Positions 53,724 to 63,191 of a stretch of 64,000 nt of DNA are shown piece by piece. The notes under the pieces are model-generated. The model worked only from the letters and a program-made list of their open reading frames with translations. It was not told the origin of the DNA and did no database searches. The position numbers were made by a program, and so were the translations under genes. The first letter of the stretch is position 1; each line of letters starts with the position of its first letter. Source of the DNA: Bacteroidota bacterium. GTDB lineage: Bacteria > Bacteroidota > Rhodothermia > Balneolales > Balneolaceae. Where the stretch lies: positions 1 through 64,000 of the forward strand of contig JAQCBZ010000004.1 of the NCBI GenBank assembly GCA_027621355.1. The letters are read 5' to 3'.

Positions 53724-54656
53724 TTGGAATCACCACTCGCCATCTTTGCGGGACGAAGCAATCAAGCTTTAGGGCGTGCTATAGCTGAGCATTATGGTGC
53801 TTCACTTGGCGATGTGACCATCAAATCGTTCTCTGATGGTGAGCTATATATTAAGTTTGAGCAGAGTATCCGAGGTGAGGATATTTACATTATCCAATCT
53901 ACCCCTCCGCCGAGTGATACTATTTTTGAGTTACTTCTCATGCTGGACGCGGCAAAACGTGCCTCTGTTCGGAGAGTTACAGCGGTTATCCCATACTTTG
54001 GGTATGCACGTCAAGACCGAAAAGATCAACCTCGAGTCTCAATTGCTGCAAAACTGATGGCGAACCTCATTACTGAGGCAGGGGCCGATCGTGTTTTGAC
54101 CATGGATCTTCATGCGGCTCAAATTCAAGGGTTTTTTGACATCCCTTTAGATCATTTGTACGCAAGTAGAGTGTTTATCGACTATTTTGCGGCCAATCCT
54201 ATTGAAAATCTTGTGGTCGTTGCCCCTGATGTGGGTTCTTTAAAAATGGCTCGCTCCTACTCGAAACGTTTGGGTGCCACATTAGCATTTATCGATAAGC
54301 GACGCCCCGCTCAGAATGTTGCAGAAGTGATGAACATCATCGGAGACGTTGAAGGGAAAAATGTACTTATCGTGGATGATTTAATTGATACTGCTGGAAC
54401 CATCACCAATGCTGCTGTCGCGTTGAAGGAGCGCGGTGCATTGAGCATCCAGGCGGCCTGTACCCACCCTATCCTGTCGGGTCCTGCGTTTCAACGCATT
54501 GAGGACTCACCCATCGACATGATGTTGGTCACCGACACAGTCCCATTATCTCGCCCCTCAAGCAAGCTCAAAGTGCTGAGTGTGGCTGCCATATTCGCTG
54601 AAGCCATCCAACGGATTCACACGAATGACACCATCAGTGCGTTGTTTAATGACTAA
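53724..54656 (+). CDS. prs: Ribose-phosphate pyrophosphokinase
   Basis: 310 aa, starting with TTG at 53724 (MESPLAIFAGRSNQALGRAI), the only start giving the complete conserved N-terminus. It makes PRPP from ribose 5-phosphate and ATP for nucleotide, His and Trp synthesis. Motifs are SDGELYIKFEQSIRGEDIYI, YFGYARQDRKDQPR (about 93), the ATP/metal site TMDLHAAQIQGFF (about 126) and the PRPP loop VLIVDDLIDTAGTITNA (about 213). Confidence 0.97.
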   Translation: MESPLAIFAGRSNQALGRAIAEHYGASLGDVTIKSFSDGELYIKFEQSIRGEDIYIIQSTPPPSDTIFELLLMLDAAKRASVRRVTAVIPYFGYARQDRKDQPRVSIAAKLMANLITEAGADRVLTMDLHAAQIQGFFDIPLDHLYASRVFIDYFAANPIENLVVVAPDVGSLKMARSYSKRLGATLAFIDKRRPAQNVAEVMNIIGDVEGKNVLIVDDLIDTAGTITNAAVALKERGALSIQAACTHPILSGPAFQRIEDSPIDMMLVTDTVPLSRPSSKLKVLSVAAIFAEAIQRIHTNDTISALFND

Positions 54657-54704
54657 GTCTTTGCAATAGCTCACTGAGTTTCAATAACCTAAACATCATC
54701 TATC

Positions 54705-55376
54705 ATGACGCCTCCGGAAGTAACAAAAATAGAAGGAATCAAGCGCGAGCTTGGGCGTAAATCAGCGTCCAACCTTCGTGCCTCCAGACGAGTTCCTGCT
54801 GTTTTGTATGGCCCAAACGTCACAGATAATATCCACTTTTCGGTCGAAGAGATCGCGTTGGAAAAAATTCTGTCCGTGCCTACAACAAAACTGCAAGACA
54901 TTACCATTGACGGCCAGAATTACAGGACTTTATTAAAAAATGTGGAGTTTGATCCGATTACGGACAAGCCTCTACACGCAGATTTTTATGTCCTTAGCGA
55001 TTCCCATCCAGTAAGCCTAAAAGTTCCTATTCGATTGATTGGAACTCCTCGTGGTGTTCTTGAAGGGGGTGGACGCATGTTCCAGCCACTCAAGATTATG
55101 CGTATTAAGGTGCTTCCAGACAAAATTCCTGCTGATTTTTCGCTTAATGTAAGCCATCTAAACATTGGTGATGTCTTGCGAGTTTCAGATGTTGACATGG
55201 ATGGGATTATCCCATTGGACGCAAGCACAAGAACCATTGTTGTCATTAAACCACCTAAAGGAGCACTTGTTGAAGAAACCCCTGAGCTTGAAGAGGGTGA
55301 TGAGGATGAAACAAGTGACGCTTCAGAATCAGGTAGTGGTGACGATGGTAGCTCTGAAGAAAGCAACGAGTCATAA
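54705..55376 (+). CDS. rplY: 50S ribosomal protein L25/CTC
   Basis: 223 aa, the long CTC form: an N-terminal L25 domain that binds 5S rRNA (about 1-95, KRELGRKSASNLRASRRVPA ... VLYGPNV) and a C-terminal TL5-like beta domain (about 100-185). It ends in an acidic tail of about 35 residues (Glu, Asp, Ser, Gly). Located between prs and pth as in many genomes, probably in the same transcript. Confidence 0.95.
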   Translation: MTPPEVTKIEGIKRELGRKSASNLRASRRVPAVLYGPNVTDNIHFSVEEIALEKILSVPTTKLQDITIDGQNYRTLLKNVEFDPITDKPLHADFYVLSDSHPVSLKVPIRLIGTPRGVLEGGGRMFQPLKIMRIKVLPDKIPADFSLNVSHLNIGDVLRVSDVDMDGIIPLDASTRTIVVIKPPKGALVEETPELEEGDEDETSDASESGSGDDGSSEESNES

Positions 55377-55442
55377 ATCCATTATGAGTGTCAATTCTAG
55401 GGGAAGACAGGACGAATTGATGCTCTTCATGGCCCCATCGCG

Positions 55443-56030
55443 ATGAAAATGATCACAGGACTCGGTAATCCAGGCAATGCATATTGGGACACACGTCACA
55501 ATGTAGGCTTTGATATTGCCGATGTCCTGATTGATCAATATGGTCAGGGTGAGCGATCGAACACGGGCTCCTACGAAATAGCAGAATGTCGTTTCAAAGG
55601 TCAAACGTTTATGGTGATGAAGCCCATGACCTTCATGAATCGAAGTGGTAGTGCCGTAACCAAAGCACTAGCTCACACTCAGGTCTCCTTGGATGATATG
55701 ATTGTATGTTACGACGATTTGAATCTACCCCTTGGTGAACTCCGCATGAAGCATGGAGGTAGTGCTGGGGGGCATAATGGTATTCAAGATATCATCGATC
55801 AAACTGGGACCCGTGAATTTCCACGATTACGATTTGGTATAGGCAACGATTTCCCCCGAGGAATGCAAGTTGAATATGTTCTTTCACGATTTTCTTCGAG
55901 TGAGAAGGAAATTGTGGATGAGGCTACAGAACTTGCAGTTGAAGCCCTTACAACCTTCATCCGAGCTGATCTAACCACAGCAATGAATCACTTTAACAAG
56001 AAGACTATACAACCAAAAACTCAAACATAA
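55443..56030 (+). CDS. pth: Peptidyl-tRNA hydrolase
   Basis: 195 aa. It releases peptides from prematurely dissociated peptidyl-tRNA. It begins [20 protein letters not shown] with the catalytic His in DTRHNVGF (residue 19), and has [11 protein letters not shown] (about 59), [20 protein letters not shown] (about 93) and HNGIQDII. It follows rplY by 66 bases and precedes hppA by 4 bases. Confidence 0.97.
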   Translation: MKMITGLGNPGNAYWDTRHNVGFDIADVLIDQYGQGERSNTGSYEIAECRFKGQTFMVMKPMTFMNRSGSAVTKALAHTQVSLDDMIVCYDDLNLPLGELRMKHGGSAGGHNGIQDIIDQTGTREFPRLRFGIGNDFPRGMQVEYVLSRFSSSEKEIVDEATELAVEALTTFIRADLTTAMNHFNKKTIQPKTQT

Positions 56031-56034
56031 ACTC

Positions 56035-58227
56035 ATGTTAATCACACTCATCTCTCTGATACCCGCAGCGGGTATCCTAGCCTTGCTCTTCACGGCAATC
56101 AAAAGCCAGTGGGTAGCCAAGCAAGAGGTCGGAACAGAAAAAATGGCTCGTATTGCGGAAAGCATTACTGAAGGAGCTATGGCATTTCTCAAAGCGGAGT
56201 ACAAAATCTTATCCATCTTTGTGGTGCTTGTGGCTGCCCTTTTAGGATTTTCCGCAGATGCTGAAACCTCATCACCATTCGTTGCCTTATCCTTTATCGT
56301 CGGAGCTGTCTGTTCCGGCCTAGCTGGATTTATCGGTATGCGTGTCGCAACCAAAGCCAATGTTCGCACGACTCATGCCGCTCGTACTAGCCTTGGCGCA
56401 GGTCTTAACGTCGCTTTTGCGGGTGGATCTGTCATGGGCCTTGGTGTTGTAGGACTAGGCCTTTTGGGTCTTGGTGGCCTATTTTTCCTTTACCAATCGA
56501 TGTTTGGACTTGAAGTGGATGGGGTAAACAAGGTCCTTACCGTTATCACTAGTTTCTCTTTTGGAGCCTCTTCGATCGCTCTGTTTGCACGTGTAGGTGG
56601 GGGAATCTATACCAAAGCTGCGGACGTGGGGGCTGACCTTGTGGGGAAAGTCGAAGCAGGAATCCCTGAAGATCACCCACTAAACCCTGCTACGATTGCC
56701 GATAATGTTGGTGATAACGTTGGAGACGTTGCCGGTATGGGCGCCGATCTGTTTGAATCGTATGTTGGCTCTATCATTGGAGCCATGGTCTTGGGTGCAG
56801 CCTTCATGGTTGTACCAAGTTTTGCAGACAGCATCGACTTTGAAGGATTAAACGCAGTCATTTTACCTATGGTTTTGGCAGGTGTTGGAATTATCACCTC
56901 CATTATCGGGACCTTTTTTGTGCGTGTGAAAGAGGGTGGAAATCCTCAAAAAGCGCTCAATATTGGTGAGTTTTCAGCGGCCCTGATCATGCTTGTAGCA
57001 TCTTATTTCTTGATTACGTGGATTCTTCCTGCACAATGGACCTTTGATGGGAAAGAATACAGCGCTCTTGGGGTGTTCTGGGCAACATTATTCGGTCTAG
57101 GTGCAGGCCTCACCATCGGTCTCATTACTGAGTATTACACGGGTACGGGCACGCGTCCAGTCCTTTCGATTGTGCGTCAATCCTTGACTGGATCTGCAAC
57201 CAATATCATTGCTGGACTTGGTGTAGGGATGATCTCTACTGCGATTCCAATCATCATCATTGCTGTCGCCATTTTAGGAGCTTACCACTTTGCAGGTCTC
57301 TATGGAATTGCGATTGCGGCTGTGGGAATGCTTTCCAACACAGGGGTGCAGTTGGCTGTTGATGCGTATGGCCCGATTTCTGACAATGCCGGTGGTATTG
57401 CCGAGATGGCTGAGCTTCCAAAAGAAGTACGTCAACGTACCGACAAATTGGATGCAGTTGGTAACACGACTGCTGCCATTGGAAAAGGTTTTGCGATTGG
57501 ATCTGCAGCGTTGACTGCACTCGCGTTATTCTCAGCATTCATCACATCTTATAACGTTGCCAATCCAGACAATCCACTTGTTTCGATCTCTATCACCAAT
57601 CCAAGTGTGATGGCATCCCTTTTTGTGGGAGCCATGTTGCCGTTCCTTTTCTCTGCGCTTTCTATGCAAGCTGTGGGTCGTGCTGCCATGGCTATGATTG
57701 AGGAAGTACGCCGTCAGTTTAACACAATTCCTGAGCTTCGTGCCGCATTGGATGTGATGACCAAAAACGATGGAAAAGAAATGGATACATGGAGTGATGC
57801 GGATCGCAAAATTTTTGATGCAGCAGATGGAAAGGCTGAGTATGCAAAATGTGTGGAGATTTCCACAACAGCTTCGATCCGTGAAATGGTCCTTCCTGGG
57901 CTTCTCGCAGTTGCCGTTCCAGTCGCTTTTGGTTTCCTTGGCGGTGCAGAAATGCTTGGTGGGCTGCTTGCCGGTGTGACAGCATCAGGTGTATTAATGG
58001 CCCTATTCCAGTCTAATGCGGGTGGAGCTTGGGATAATGCCAAAAAAATGATCGAAGAAGGTGTCGAGATTAACGGCGAGATGTATTACAAAGGATCAGA
58101 GCCTCACAAGGCAGCTGTCGTTGGTGATACCGTAGGTGATCCTTTCAAAGATACCTCTGGACCTTCACTCAACATCTTGATCAAGCTTATGTCTGTTGTG
58201 GCACTTGTGATTGCCGGTATGATTTAA
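56035..58227 (+). CDS. hppA: Membrane-bound ion-pumping pyrophosphatase
   Basis: 730 aa with about 16 membrane segments. It hydrolyses PPi to pump H+ or Na+ across the inner membrane. Substrate-site motifs are [20 protein letters not shown] (about 200), [20 protein letters not shown] (about 220), [16 protein letters not shown] (about 444) and [17 protein letters not shown] near the end. The segment [20 protein letters not shown] carries the Ala-type signature of the K+-stimulated class; K+-independent pumps have Lys there. Whether Na+ or H+ is moved cannot be told. Downstream gene follows after 4 bases. Confidence 0.95.
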   Translation: MLITLISLIPAAGILALLFTAIKSQWVAKQEVGTEKMARIAESITEGAMAFLKAEYKILSIFVVLVAALLGFSADAETSSPFVALSFIVGAVCSGLAGFIGMRVATKANVRTTHAARTSLGAGLNVAFAGGSVMGLGVVGLGLLGLGGLFFLYQSMFGLEVDGVNKVLTVITSFSFGASSIALFARVGGGIYTKAADVGADLVGKVEAGIPEDHPLNPATIADNVGDNVGDVAGMGADLFESYVGSIIGAMVLGAAFMVVPSFADSIDFEGLNAVILPMVLAGVGIITSIIGTFFVRVKEGGNPQKALNIGEFSAALIMLVASYFLITWILPAQWTFDGKEYSALGVFWATLFGLGAGLTIGLITEYYTGTGTRPVLSIVRQSLTGSATNIIAGLGVGMISTAIPIIIIAVAILGAYHFAGLYGIAIAAVGMLSNTGVQLAVDAYGPISDNAGGIAEMAELPKEVRQRTDKLDAVGNTTAAIGKGFAIGSAALTALALFSAFITSYNVANPDNPLVSISITNPSVMASLFVGAMLPFLFSALSMQAVGRAAMAMIEEVRRQFNTIPELRAALDVMTKNDGKEMDTWSDADRKIFDAADGKAEYAKCVEISTTASIREMVLPGLLAVAVPVAFGFLGGAEMLGGLLAGVTASGVLMALFQSNAGGAWDNAKKMIEEGVEINGEMYYKGSEPHKAAVVGDTVGDPFKDTSGPSLNILIKLMSVVALVIAGMI

Positions 58228-58231
58228 GCCT

Positions 58232-58939
58232 ATGTATATCCTCAAGTGGATTTTTGACCATGACTTGAGACTTCATGATTTGATTCATCCCCCTTTATCG
58301 CAAATGGGGGATGAACCATCTCATTCAAAAGTTTCGGATCGTTCATTAGAAGATTTTTTATCCCCTGATCCGACCTATTCACGTTTTTATTTTAGTGCGA
58401 CTAATCTTGATGCCGAACATTTTGGCTTGAGTATTTATCCTCAGGTTGAGTCTTTTTTTAGTGGACTCGACCATCACTTTGGCGAAACGGCCCGGTGGAC
58501 GACAAGAGGACCTCAAGTGTCGATTTACCAGTGTATGCAGGCACTCTACCATGGACAGTGTGTGATTGTTACTCCTCCTAATGAAACGGTTGATCCTGAA
58601 ATCTTACGATCCATGAGTATTACATCTGGTGAGGAGCCTACCAAGCACCGTGCTTTATTGGGTGATCAACTCCAAAAAGGCCATACAGTCTTGTTCAAAG
58701 AACAATCTCATCATGGCTACGATCTCCAGATGTACACTCCACGTAATATCTACGGCGACTTATTCGCCTTCATGAAAAACCTTGCCTTCTTAGACCCAGA
58801 GCAAACTCCAACTCGTTTGTTTAGTATTAATGCCAAACGGATGAGATCAGAGCGTCAATTTTATTTTGAGATGTGGAGCCTTGACCAACCTCCTCATGGC
58901 TTTGAAGAGGTGTTTCCCAAAACCGATGCCCCGTACTGA
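58232..58939 (+). CDS. Conserved-looking protein of unknown function linked to hppA
   Basis: 235 aa, soluble, without signal peptide or membrane segment. Notable stretches are SRFYFSATNLDAEHFGLSIY, QVSIYQCMQALYHGQCVIVT, and the His-rich KEQSHHGYDLQMYTPRNIYG. Cys are at about 105 and 113. I do not recognise the family. It starts 4 bases after the hppA stop, so it is probably co-expressed with the pump. The last 46 bases overlap the convergent propeller gene. Confidence 0.75.
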   Translation: MYILKWIFDHDLRLHDLIHPPLSQMGDEPSHSKVSDRSLEDFLSPDPTYSRFYFSATNLDAEHFGLSIYPQVESFFSGLDHHFGETARWTTRGPQVSIYQCMQALYHGQCVIVTPPNETVDPEILRSMSITSGEEPTKHRALLGDQLQKGHTVLFKEQSHHGYDLQMYTPRNIYGDLFAFMKNLAFLDPEQTPTRLFSINAKRMRSERQFYFEMWSLDQPPHGFEEVFPKTDAPY

Positions 58940-60021
58940 TCTGTAGAGGGCAGTGGATACCTCACAACGTGTGTCGATTCAGAATCTTCATCGACATAGT
59001 GAAGCAATACTCCGTTATCCCCCATAACAAATTCACTGAATAGCGTACCTGTTCGAATCGATTGTAAGTAATCGCCTGTTTCTGAGTCATATAGATCTAT
59101 ACGACTCATTAATCCATCTGTTCTACCCGAAAAAGAGATCCATAACATTTGATCGAACACATGGATATGTCCAATGGATCGCTTGGCTTTGGGATTGATG
59201 GTAAAGTATCGACCCAAATCGTTTTCACCTTGCACCAGGAGTTGTTCGTTTTCTTCAAATCCTACAAGATCCCGACTCCAACGCAAGGTCCCATCTGAAT
59301 TGTAACTACGAAGGTAATCAAAGTAGAAAGCTCCAAATACTAATCGATTTTGATTACAAAGGACGGCTCCATCGCGATGAAAGATAGAGGACTGACTAAA
59401 TCGTGGTATCTGTTGAAAGTGTGCTTTAATGATGCCTTCTGTGTCTAGATAAGCGAACATCCCTTTCTTGTGATGATTTTCTAGCAACACATAAAACGAA
59501 CCGTCTGTACACGTCGCCAACCTTGAAGGCGTCACTCGATCGAGTTCAATAGTACGATCCCACTCACCTTTTAATGTCCATTCCACAATGCGTCGATTCA
59601 CGACGTCGGTTAAGAAGAGTCCATTGGATGAGGGTTGTATGTCAAACAGGTTCCCTACTTGATGTGTCCCTTCCCCCAAAGGATATATCCATTCCTCTCC
59701 ATACGCTAGATGAAGCCCTGATGAGATATCAAACGCTATGACACTTTCACGGCGGAAGTCTAAAAAAGCAAGGGAATAATCGTCCAACAGGGTCATTCTA
59801 TTTAAGAAGTAGTACCCCTTTGACTGCAGATCAAGCGTATCTAGGGCTTCGCCAAGATCAATCCACTTCAATCTGTCGGCTTTCTGTGGCGTGACATCTG
59901 ATAAGGACTGCGCATTCGTCAAGGAGGCGCCCCATGTCAAAAAACTGACCAGCAAAGCAATCCCAGCAAAAAAGCAGGATCCTCGAGTGGACCCTGAATG
60001 ATAGATTCCTGGCGTACTCAT
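58894..60021 (-). CDS. Exported six-bladed beta-propeller-like protein
   Basis: 375 aa from ATG 60021 (MSTPGIYHSGSTRGSCFFAG). A signal peptide (FFAGIALLVSFLTWGASLTNAQ) is followed by repeated blades each with the outline of a hydrophobic strand, a D/S-G turn and a further strand: DDYSLAFLDFRRESVIAFDI, SNGLFLTDVVNRRIVEWTL, TDGSFYVLLENH, NRLVFGAFYFDYLRSYN, and DQMLWISFSGRTDGLMSRID. This resembles the NHL/6-bladed propeller proteins of Bacteroidota (BF3641-like), with no known function. It follows the small Cys-containing protein gene with a 4-base overlap from this start. Confidence 0.75.
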   Translation of the reverse strand: MSTPGIYHSGSTRGSCFFAGIALLVSFLTWGASLTNAQSLSDVTPQKADRLKWIDLGEALDTLDLQSKGYYFLNRMTLLDDYSLAFLDFRRESVIAFDISSGLHLAYGEEWIYPLGEGTHQVGNLFDIQPSSNGLFLTDVVNRRIVEWTLKGEWDRTIELDRVTPSRLATCTDGSFYVLLENHHKKGMFAYLDTEGIIKAHFQQIPRFSQSSIFHRDGAVLCNQNRLVFGAFYFDYLRSYNSDGTLRWSRDLVGFEENEQLLVQGENDLGRYFTINPKAKRSIGHIHVFDQMLWISFSGRTDGLMSRIDLYDSETGDYLQSIRTGTLFSEFVMGDNGVLLHYVDEDSESTHVVRYPLPSTDQYGASVLGNTSSKP

Positions 60022-60425
60022 CGCGACCACACCGTGTTATTGCGAGACTTCTCACCGGTGCAATGTCTTGTCAGTGTAAAGCCAAATATTTGGAAGATAA
60101 CGTAGGACTTGCAGTACTGATCACGGCCAGAGCATCCCATACGTTGACAAGGACCTGGGCCCCAAAAAGCATCCTCGGATGCGGCTGCGTTCATGAGTTC
60201 TGCGACATAACCACGTTGATCCATCCGAAAAGAGGCATCTGGACGGATCACGCTGTTCGGTTGACACCCGAATGCAAAAGCCCCATCTGTTGTGAAAATG
60301 ATCGAGCTTTCCACTCCAGGAATTGGGTCTTCCGTGGTCGATGCGTTTGCTGAGATAGGTTGAAGCAAGAGTCCTAAAAGGAGTGTGCATAGCCCTATGC
60401 AGGAGTATTTATAGGTTATCTTCAT
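60018..60425 (-). CDS. Small exported Cys-containing protein
   Basis: 135 aa from ATG 60425 (MKITYKYSCIGLCTLLLGLL); the upstream ATG at 60485 would put 20 polar residues before the signal. After the signal peptide (ending ISANAS) the mature protein contains PGVESSIIFTTDGAFAFGC, GYVAELMNAAASEDAFWGPG and a Cys-rich end, with the four Cys of PCQRMGCSGRDQYCKS and TRHCTGEK spaced C-4-C-6-C-13-C. No family recognised. It overlaps the start of the propeller gene by a few bases and is surely co-transcribed with it. Confidence 0.7.
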   Translation of the reverse strand: MKITYKYSCIGLCTLLLGLLLQPISANASTTEDPIPGVESSIIFTTDGAFAFGCQPNSVIRPDASFRMDQRGYVAELMNAAASEDAFWGPGPCQRMGCSGRDQYCKSYVIFQIFGFTLTRHCTGEKSRNNTVWSR

Positions 60426-60548
60426 GAGAGTGATGGATGTTGAGTTAGGATTTTTGGAGGACGTGTGTGCGTGATACACAACCATCCCCCTGCGTCTCTA
60501 ACAGAGCCTTCACATCTCGATTCCTTACACGATTAAATGATTATTTTT

Positions 60549-61370
60549 TTATCTCTTTCGACAAAAAAAGATCATCCTTGAGGACATTTGGGAGTCAAAC
60601 GGTTGACCATCATAATGGCCTGCCATCACTTCAATGGATAGACCCACCTCAGCAAACTGTTTTTCGAACCACGATTGAGGGTGTAATCGCACCTCTTCAC
60701 GTGCGTGATATTCCTCTGGAAGGTCCTCGATCACGTCATCTTCCCCCTCCAGAGCAGTGCGTGGTGTGTGCTTCTCGAAGTGCATTTCCTTGACAACACG
60801 ATCTACATTCAAAGATCGTTTGATATGTACATTATAGCCGGGTATGGACTGCTCTTCCAATTCTTGAAGGTTAGAAACAACCCATGTGGGATTGAGTGTA
60901 TCCATTAAGAACCATCCATCAGTGGCCATCATCTGAACCACAGCATCGAGCACGCGTCGATCATCCATTGGATCAACGAAGTAGCCAAAAGAGGTGAAAA
61001 GGTTAAAAATCCCATCAAATGTTGTTGGCAGGGGCTCTCTCATATCTCCCTGAAGAAAGGTAACGGATGAAGACACCTGAGCCTGTTCTGCCTTCAATCT
61101 TGCGTCCTTTAACGATTGAGATGATAAATCAAGACCTGTAACCGTGAACCCTCGTTGAGCTAGAGCAACGGAGTGCCTTCCCCGCCCACACCCTAAATCT
61201 AAGACATGAGAAGGCGGAGTAATATTGAGATCTCTTTCGAGCCAATCGACCAATTGTAATGCCTCTTGTCCATCTCGGTGTGCATATAGTAACTTATAGA
61301 ATTGAGTATCAAACCACGTGGCATACCAAGGCTTGGATTCTGGTGAGGATGAGTCGGATCCTTGGGGCAT
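60549..61370 (-). CDS. Class I SAM-dependent methyltransferase
   Basis: 273 aa. It starts with a polar stretch, then WYATWFDTQFYKLLYAHRDG. The SAM site VLDLGCGRGRHSVALAQRGF lies at about residues 56-75, with GLDLSSQSLKDA after it, LQGDMREPLP (motif II) and GIFNLFTSFGYF. Similar to the methyltransferase 25/11-type soluble enzymes; the acceptor is unknown. Divergent from pyrF with a 41-base gap. Confidence 0.88.
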   Translation of the reverse strand: MPQGSDSSSPESKPWYATWFDTQFYKLLYAHRDGQEALQLVDWLERDLNITPPSHVLDLGCGRGRHSVALAQRGFTVTGLDLSSQSLKDARLKAEQAQVSSSVTFLQGDMREPLPTTFDGIFNLFTSFGYFVDPMDDRRVLDAVVQMMATDGWFLMDTLNPTWVVSNLQELEEQSIPGYNVHIKRSLNVDRVVKEMHFEKHTPRTALEGEDDVIEDLPEEYHAREEVRLHPQSWFEKQFAEVGLSIEVMAGHYDGQPFDSQMSSRMIFFCRKR

Positions 61371-61411
61371 AAATCGAGGGTTATTCGTGGGTTTTCGTAA
61401 ATTGGCGCATC

Positions 61412-62290
61412 ATGAAATCGGAGAAATATACAGACAAACTAGCTTCCTCTATACGAGAAACCGAATCGGTCGCATGCATCGGTTTAGATCCTGTTCCAGA
61501 ACGACTTCCTCCTTCCATTCTTGAGAATGAGGACTCTCTAGACCAACAAATTCTGACGTTCTGCAAGGAAGTTGTCGATGTGACCACGCCGTATGCTGCC
61601 GCATTTAAAGTCAATACTGCCTTTTTTGAGCAACTTGGCGCTCGTGGATGGGAAATGATGGAAGAGTTTGTTGAATACATCCCTGAGGATAAAGTGGTCA
61701 TTCTAGATGCGAAGCGTGGTGATATAGGGAATACTGCGAAGGCCTATGCGCGTGCACTATTTGATGCAGTGGGAGCAGATGCTGTAACGGTGAATCCTCT
61801 CATGGGTCTAGAAACACTAGAGTCTTTTGTCGAGGAGGAGTGGCAAGGCATGTATGCCCTCGTTTGTACGTCCAATCCTGGAGCAGAGCAATTTCTAAAA
61901 TTACCCTTGCTTGAAGGGGGAACCCTTTCAACAGCAATCGCTGAAGCTTTGGTCGAATTTCAGAAAGACCCACTTGTGGAGGGTTCTGTCGGTCTTGTAT
62001 TGGGAGCAACCCAGCCCGAGGATGCAGAGGCCGTTCTCGAAATCTCTGGTGATGCACCTCTCTTAATCCCAGGTCTGGGTGCTCAAGGCGGTGACGTTGA
62101 AGCTTGGGTAAAACTTTTGAAGTCGTATCGCGGTTTACCTCTATTTAACTCTAGCCGGGCCATTTTGTACGCTCATGAAGAAGACGACACTGGCTTAAGT
62201 TGGCAACAAGCGACAGAAATTGCAGCTCTAACGTTTAAGAACTCTTTACAGGCGATTACCACGCATGTAATTGATTCAATGAATCAGTGA
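61412..62290 (+). CDS. pyrF: Orotidine 5'-phosphate decarboxylase (type 2)
   Basis: 292 aa. The last step of UMP synthesis. It has CIGLDPVPERLPPSI near residue 22, AFKVNTAFFEQLG at about 67, the catalytic DAKRGDIGNTAKAYA at about 98 with Lys and two Asp, TVNPLMGLETL and LLIPGLGAQGG. The length and DAKRGDIGNTA motif are those of the second PyrF group. The stop TGA overlaps the GTG start of rnhA. Confidence 0.96.
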   Translation: MKSEKYTDKLASSIRETESVACIGLDPVPERLPPSILENEDSLDQQILTFCKEVVDVTTPYAAAFKVNTAFFEQLGARGWEMMEEFVEYIPEDKVVILDAKRGDIGNTAKAYARALFDAVGADAVTVNPLMGLETLESFVEEEWQGMYALVCTSNPGAEQFLKLPLLEGGTLSTAIAEALVEFQKDPLVEGSVGLVLGATQPEDAEAVLEISGDAPLLIPGLGAQGGDVEAWVKLLKSYRGLPLFNSSRAILYAHEEDDTGLSWQQATEIAALTFKNSLQAITTHVIDSMNQ

Positions 62291-62724
62291 AAACCATTAT
62301 CCTATACACCGACGGAGCATGCTCTGGCAACCCCGGACCGGGCGGGTGGGCTGCATTGCTCATGCATGGCGATCATGAAAAAATGCTTTCTGGGGCAGAT
62401 CCCAATACCACCAACAATCGTATGGAAATGATGGCGGTGATTGAAGGTCTAAGAGCTTTGCAAGAACCTTGTCTTGTGCGTGTACATAGTGATTCGGCCT
62501 ACATTATCAATGCCTTTACACAAGGGTGGATTGACAATTGGATACGTCGTGGATGGAAAAAAGCGGACAAAAAGCCTGTCGAAAATCAAGATTTATGGCG
62601 TGATATGATGCAAGCCATGGAAAGACACACTGTGGAATGGGTCAAAGTGAAAGGTCATAGTGATGATGTGCTCAATCAGCGTGTGGATGAGCAAGCTGTG
62701 ATGGAATCTAAGCGAATCGCGTAA
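62287..62724 (+). CDS. rnhA: Ribonuclease HI
   Basis: 145 aa starting with GTG at 62287 inside the end of pyrF. It removes RNA in RNA/DNA hybrids. Catalytic acids are visible: Asp in ILYTDGACSGNPGPGGWAA (about residue 9), Glu in NNRMEMMAVIEGL (about 47), Asp in RVHSDSAYIINAF (about 70), and His/Asp at the end (VKGHSDDVLNQRVDEQAV, about 121). The GWIDNWIRRGWKKADKKPVE stretch is the basic handle of RNase HI. Confidence 0.96.
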   Translation: MKTIILYTDGACSGNPGPGGWAALLMHGDHEKMLSGADPNTTNNRMEMMAVIEGLRALQEPCLVRVHSDSAYIINAFTQGWIDNWIRRGWKKADKKPVENQDLWRDMMQAMERHTVEWVKVKGHSDDVLNQRVDEQAVMESKRIA

Positions 62725-62743
62725 TATTTTTTGTAAAGCCTGC

Positions 62744-62772
62744 TTGACATTATACTTACAGGGAGTTAACTT
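62744..62772 (+). promoter_or_regulatory. Promoter of the membrane-protein/XRE pair
   Basis: TTGACA at 62744-62749 and TAACTT at 62767-62772, 17 bases apart. It is followed immediately by an 18-base palindrome. A further box reading tatacttaca (62751-62760) lies within the spacer and resembles one palindrome arm. Confidence 0.55.
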
Positions 62773-62790
62773 TGTAAAGTATACTTTACA
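62773..62790. promoter_or_regulatory. Perfect 18-base palindrome, candidate XRE operator
   Basis: TGTAAAGTATACTTTACA reads identically on both strands. It lies between the -10 box and ATG 62805, where a bound dimer would block transcription. Half-site copies occur at 62732-62738 (TGTAAAG) and 62751-62760. By simple arithmetic, a perfect 18-base palindrome would be expected about 0.24 times in 64 kb of random sequence. Confidence 0.6.
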
Positions 62791-62804
62791 CATTATCTCT
62801 CCAC

Positions 62805-63191
62805 ATGATGAAAAAACAAAAAATTATTGAATTAGCGATTTGGACAGGCATATGGCTTTTATCCATTCTAATTGCAACCTATGGCCCCCTTTTATTGTGG
62901 GATGCCACTTTCATATTAACACCTATAAGTATTGGTTTGACGCTTGCTACAGGCTTGATGATGATTTTAGTTAATAAGAATCTATTTGATACGATGGACG
63001 AGCTTCAAAAAAAGATGCAGCTCCAAGCGACAGCGATTACACTGATACTCGTAATGGTTGTTGGGCTTACCTATTCATTGTTGGATCTACATAATTTGAT
63101 TCAAGGTGACGCTGAAATCAGCTTACTTGTCATGTTTATGGGCGTTACCTACCTCACAAGTATTGCGATTATATCGCTACGTTATCGATGA
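62805..63191 (+). CDS. Four-helix membrane protein paired with an XRE regulator
   Basis: 128 aa with hydrophobic segments at about 9-28, 31-53, 70-90 and 103-122. The loop NKNLFDTMDELQKKMQLQAT lies between the second and third. It resembles the small membrane proteins that accompany short XRE regulators in several phyla, whose role is unknown. Its stop overlaps the next ATG by 4 bases (ATGA), so the two are translated together. Confidence 0.75.
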   Translation: MMKKQKIIELAIWTGIWLLSILIATYGPLLLWDATFILTPISIGLTLATGLMMILVNKNLFDTMDELQKKMQLQATAITLILVMVVGLTYSLLDLHNLIQGDAEISLLVMFMGVTYLTSIAIISLRYR

